Source: an uncultured Bacillus sp. (lineage in GTDB: Bacteria; Bacillota; Bacilli; Bacillales; DSM-1321). Taken from it: DNA of 15,427 bases. The translations under genes and the position numbers were made by a program. The number at the start of each line of letters is the position of its first letter. Position 1 is the stretch's first letter. A model generated the notes under the pieces. The model did not search any database and was not told the DNA's origin. It saw nothing but the letters and a program-made list of their open reading frames with translations. The stretch spans positions 1-15,427 of the forward strand of contig CAKQBC010000019.1 of assembly GCA_934215995.1 (NCBI GenBank), read 5' to 3'. Positions 14,539 through 15,427 of the stretch are shown piece by piece.

Positions 14539-14859
14539 TTCTATTCCCCCAAAAAAAGATAGTCCGGAAGATTCTAGGCTGTTGCATTATATATATGGTG
14601 AAGCATCGGCCGATATGCCGAAAAATTGGCATTTATTTAATTGGCTGCCTTCATAAGAAGAAAAGCTGTGAAAGAGCAGCGGTATAAAAGCGTTTTTCTG
14701 AAGATGTATGGGGTTGCATGGAAGGGGTTGGACCGGTCATCGCAGGGGCTGATTCATCTGTCTGCCGGGGGCTAAAAGCTCCCCCTGAAAAATCGGGGGA
14801 GCAATGCCAACCAAATGGTTCATTTGCCGTGCTGCGAGGGTGCGGGAAAATCCGGCTTC
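14539..14859. other. Intergenic region of about 320 nt without a supported gene
   Basis: This gap between yqfZ and the DUF1189 gene has short open frames on either strand, but none has a credible ribosome binding site or protein-like composition. It contains the terminator of the DUF1189 gene (14774-14802), an inverted repeat GCATCGGCCGAT-AT-GC at 14603-14618, and an AT run 14587-14596 (TATATATAAT on the minus strand) that could hold the yqfZ -10 element, without a convincing sigma-A -35. Confidence 0.6.
14774..14802 (-). terminator. Intrinsic terminator of the DUF1189 gene
   Basis: GCTCCCCC (14778-14785) and GGGGGAGC (14795-14802) form a perfect 8-bp GC-rich stem with a 9-nt loop. On the minus strand TTTT follows directly. 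It lies 57 nt after the stop codon. The C-run after the T-tract could alternatively compete for the stem. Confidence 0.75.
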
Positions 14860-15427
14860 CTACAATACACTTTTTGGCTGCTTTGTTTTTGGTTTGGGGA
14901 TTTCTTTTAGCGCCAAGTATAAAATGACGAATGAAGTGCCCCAATAGACCGTTGTTCCGGCAATGACACTTGTTTCAAGGAAGTCCATGACCATAAAGAA
15001 TAAAGTAGGAAGGGTAATGCTGTATGCCATCAGGCGCCAATAATGCCGATATTGGAGTTTCGGGTAGAACCTTGAAGCAATGAGTTTGGCCATGAATGCC
15101 ATAATGGATAATTCGATGATTTTCCAGCTTGCGACTGCAATGAATGTAGTCAGGCACCATAAAATAACCACAATCAATTTAACGCTGTCTGCCTGGTCCA
15201 TAAATGCAGCAATATCCCGGTCTGTGATCGAAAATCCCTTCGTCAATTCATAGGAATGACTCTGGGTTTGGCCGTCTGCAACAATAACAAATTCCTTCTT
15301 TAATATTGCAAGGGCGTTTTGTGACGATAGTTCAATATCATTTGCAGTCCAAGCAGTGCCCGGGTCGAAATAAATATCGAAGTGTTCCTTCTCATACATG
15401 ACAGGTTCTTTCTGTTCCGTCTGCAGC
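14860..15427 (-). CDS. yqgB: DUF1189 family membrane protein (YqgB-like), 5'-truncated by the window
   Basis: The reading frame stays open to the window edge, giving the last 188 or so residues of a protein whose family is usually about 255 long. An internal ATG at 15399 is not taken as the start, because no ribosome binding site precedes it and the frame continues with QTEQKEP. The visible part begins with an extracytoplasmic-looking soluble stretch (FDIYFDPGTAWTANDI, FVIVADGQTQ, GFSITDRDIAAFMDQ), then shows hydrophobic segments in SVKLIVVILWCLTTFIAVAS, WKIIELSIMAFMAKLIA, YWRLMAYSITLPTLFFMVM and TVYWGTSFVILYLAL, and a Lys/Pro-rich cytoplasmic tail (EIPKPKTKQPK). This is the DUF1189 pattern; function unknown to me. 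In B. subtilis yqgB follows yqfZ-yqgA, which fits, although no yqgA is present between here. Confidence 0.8.
   Translation of the reverse strand, partial: LQTEQKEPVMYEKEHFDIYFDPGTAWTANDIELSSQNALAILKKEFVIVADGQTQSHSYELTKGFSITDRDIAAFMDQADSVKLIVVILWCLTTFIAVASWKIIELSIMAFMAKLIASRFYPKLQYRHYWRLMAYSITLPTLFFMVMDFLETSVIAGTTVYWGTSFVILYLALKEIPKPKTKQPKSVL

Noticed and set aside
14651..14944. 97-codon minus-strand frame between yqfZ and the DUF1189 gene
   Set aside because: It overlaps the DUF1189 3' end and runs through that gene's terminator. No Shine-Dalgarno site or family-like pattern is seen.

Overview
The window is chromosomal DNA from a low-to-mid GC Gram-positive, almost certainly a Bacillaceae species close to Bacillus sensu lato. 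Reading left to right, gene content and order follow the sigA-to-yqgB region of Bacillus subtilis: sigA tail, cccA, trmK, yqfO (Nif3-like), ispH, yqfQ, cshB, nfo, yqfT, zur, ispG, yqfZ and a DUF1189 (YqgB-like) gene. Shine-Dalgarno sites are strong, intrinsic terminators are clear, and TTG/GTG starts are common, all typical of Bacillus. I see no rRNA, tRNA, CRISPR array, insertion sequence, phage gene or origin.

Layout. 1-1340: the sigA 3' end with its terminator, an unrecognised five-helix membrane protein, and the membrane-anchored cytochrome c550 gene cccA with its own terminator. 1400-3350: trmK and the Nif3-like gene overlap by 8 nt and form a two-gene unit that ends in a hairpin probably shared with the convergent ispH. 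3412-5305, minus strand: ispH from its own sigma-A promoter, preceded by yqfQ, a Pro/Gln-rich low-complexity protein. 5424-7789, plus strand: cshB (DEAD-box RNA helicase) and nfo (endonuclease IV) in tandem, closed by a strong bidirectional terminator. 7909-9624, minus: a half-size ABC exporter that I do not recall at this place in B. subtilis. 9799-10056, minus: yqfT (DUF2624). 10133-12291, plus: a zinc operon of znuC, znuB and zur behind a near-consensus sigma-A promoter with a Zur box just downstream of the expected start point. 12403-12720: a small membrane protein. 12770-14061, minus: ispG with a roughly 125-nt leader. 14203-15427, minus: yqfZ (LysM) and the 5'-truncated DUF1189 gene.

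How the genes work together. znuC, znuB and zur form a self-controlled zinc uptake unit: Zur with bound zinc should shut off its own operon. The solute-binding lipoprotein is not in the window. ispG and ispH encode the last two, iron-sulfur-dependent steps of the MEP isoprenoid pathway, but lie in separate units. TrmK (tRNA m1A22), CshB (RNA remodelling in the cold), Nfo (abasic-site repair, used in spores in Bacillus) and CccA (electron transfer to the terminal oxidase) are housekeeping functions.

This is a conserved core region and I find no convincing new multi-gene system. The items most worth a second look are non-coding: the offset Zur site, the structured ispG leader, a 19-bp palindrome ahead of the small membrane protein, and an inverted repeat at the trmK promoter. 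Among proteins, the most interesting are the unrecognised membrane protein after sigA, the low-complexity YqfQ and the unassigned ABC exporter. Several start codons are called at TTG or GTG because of the Shine-Dalgarno position and family length.
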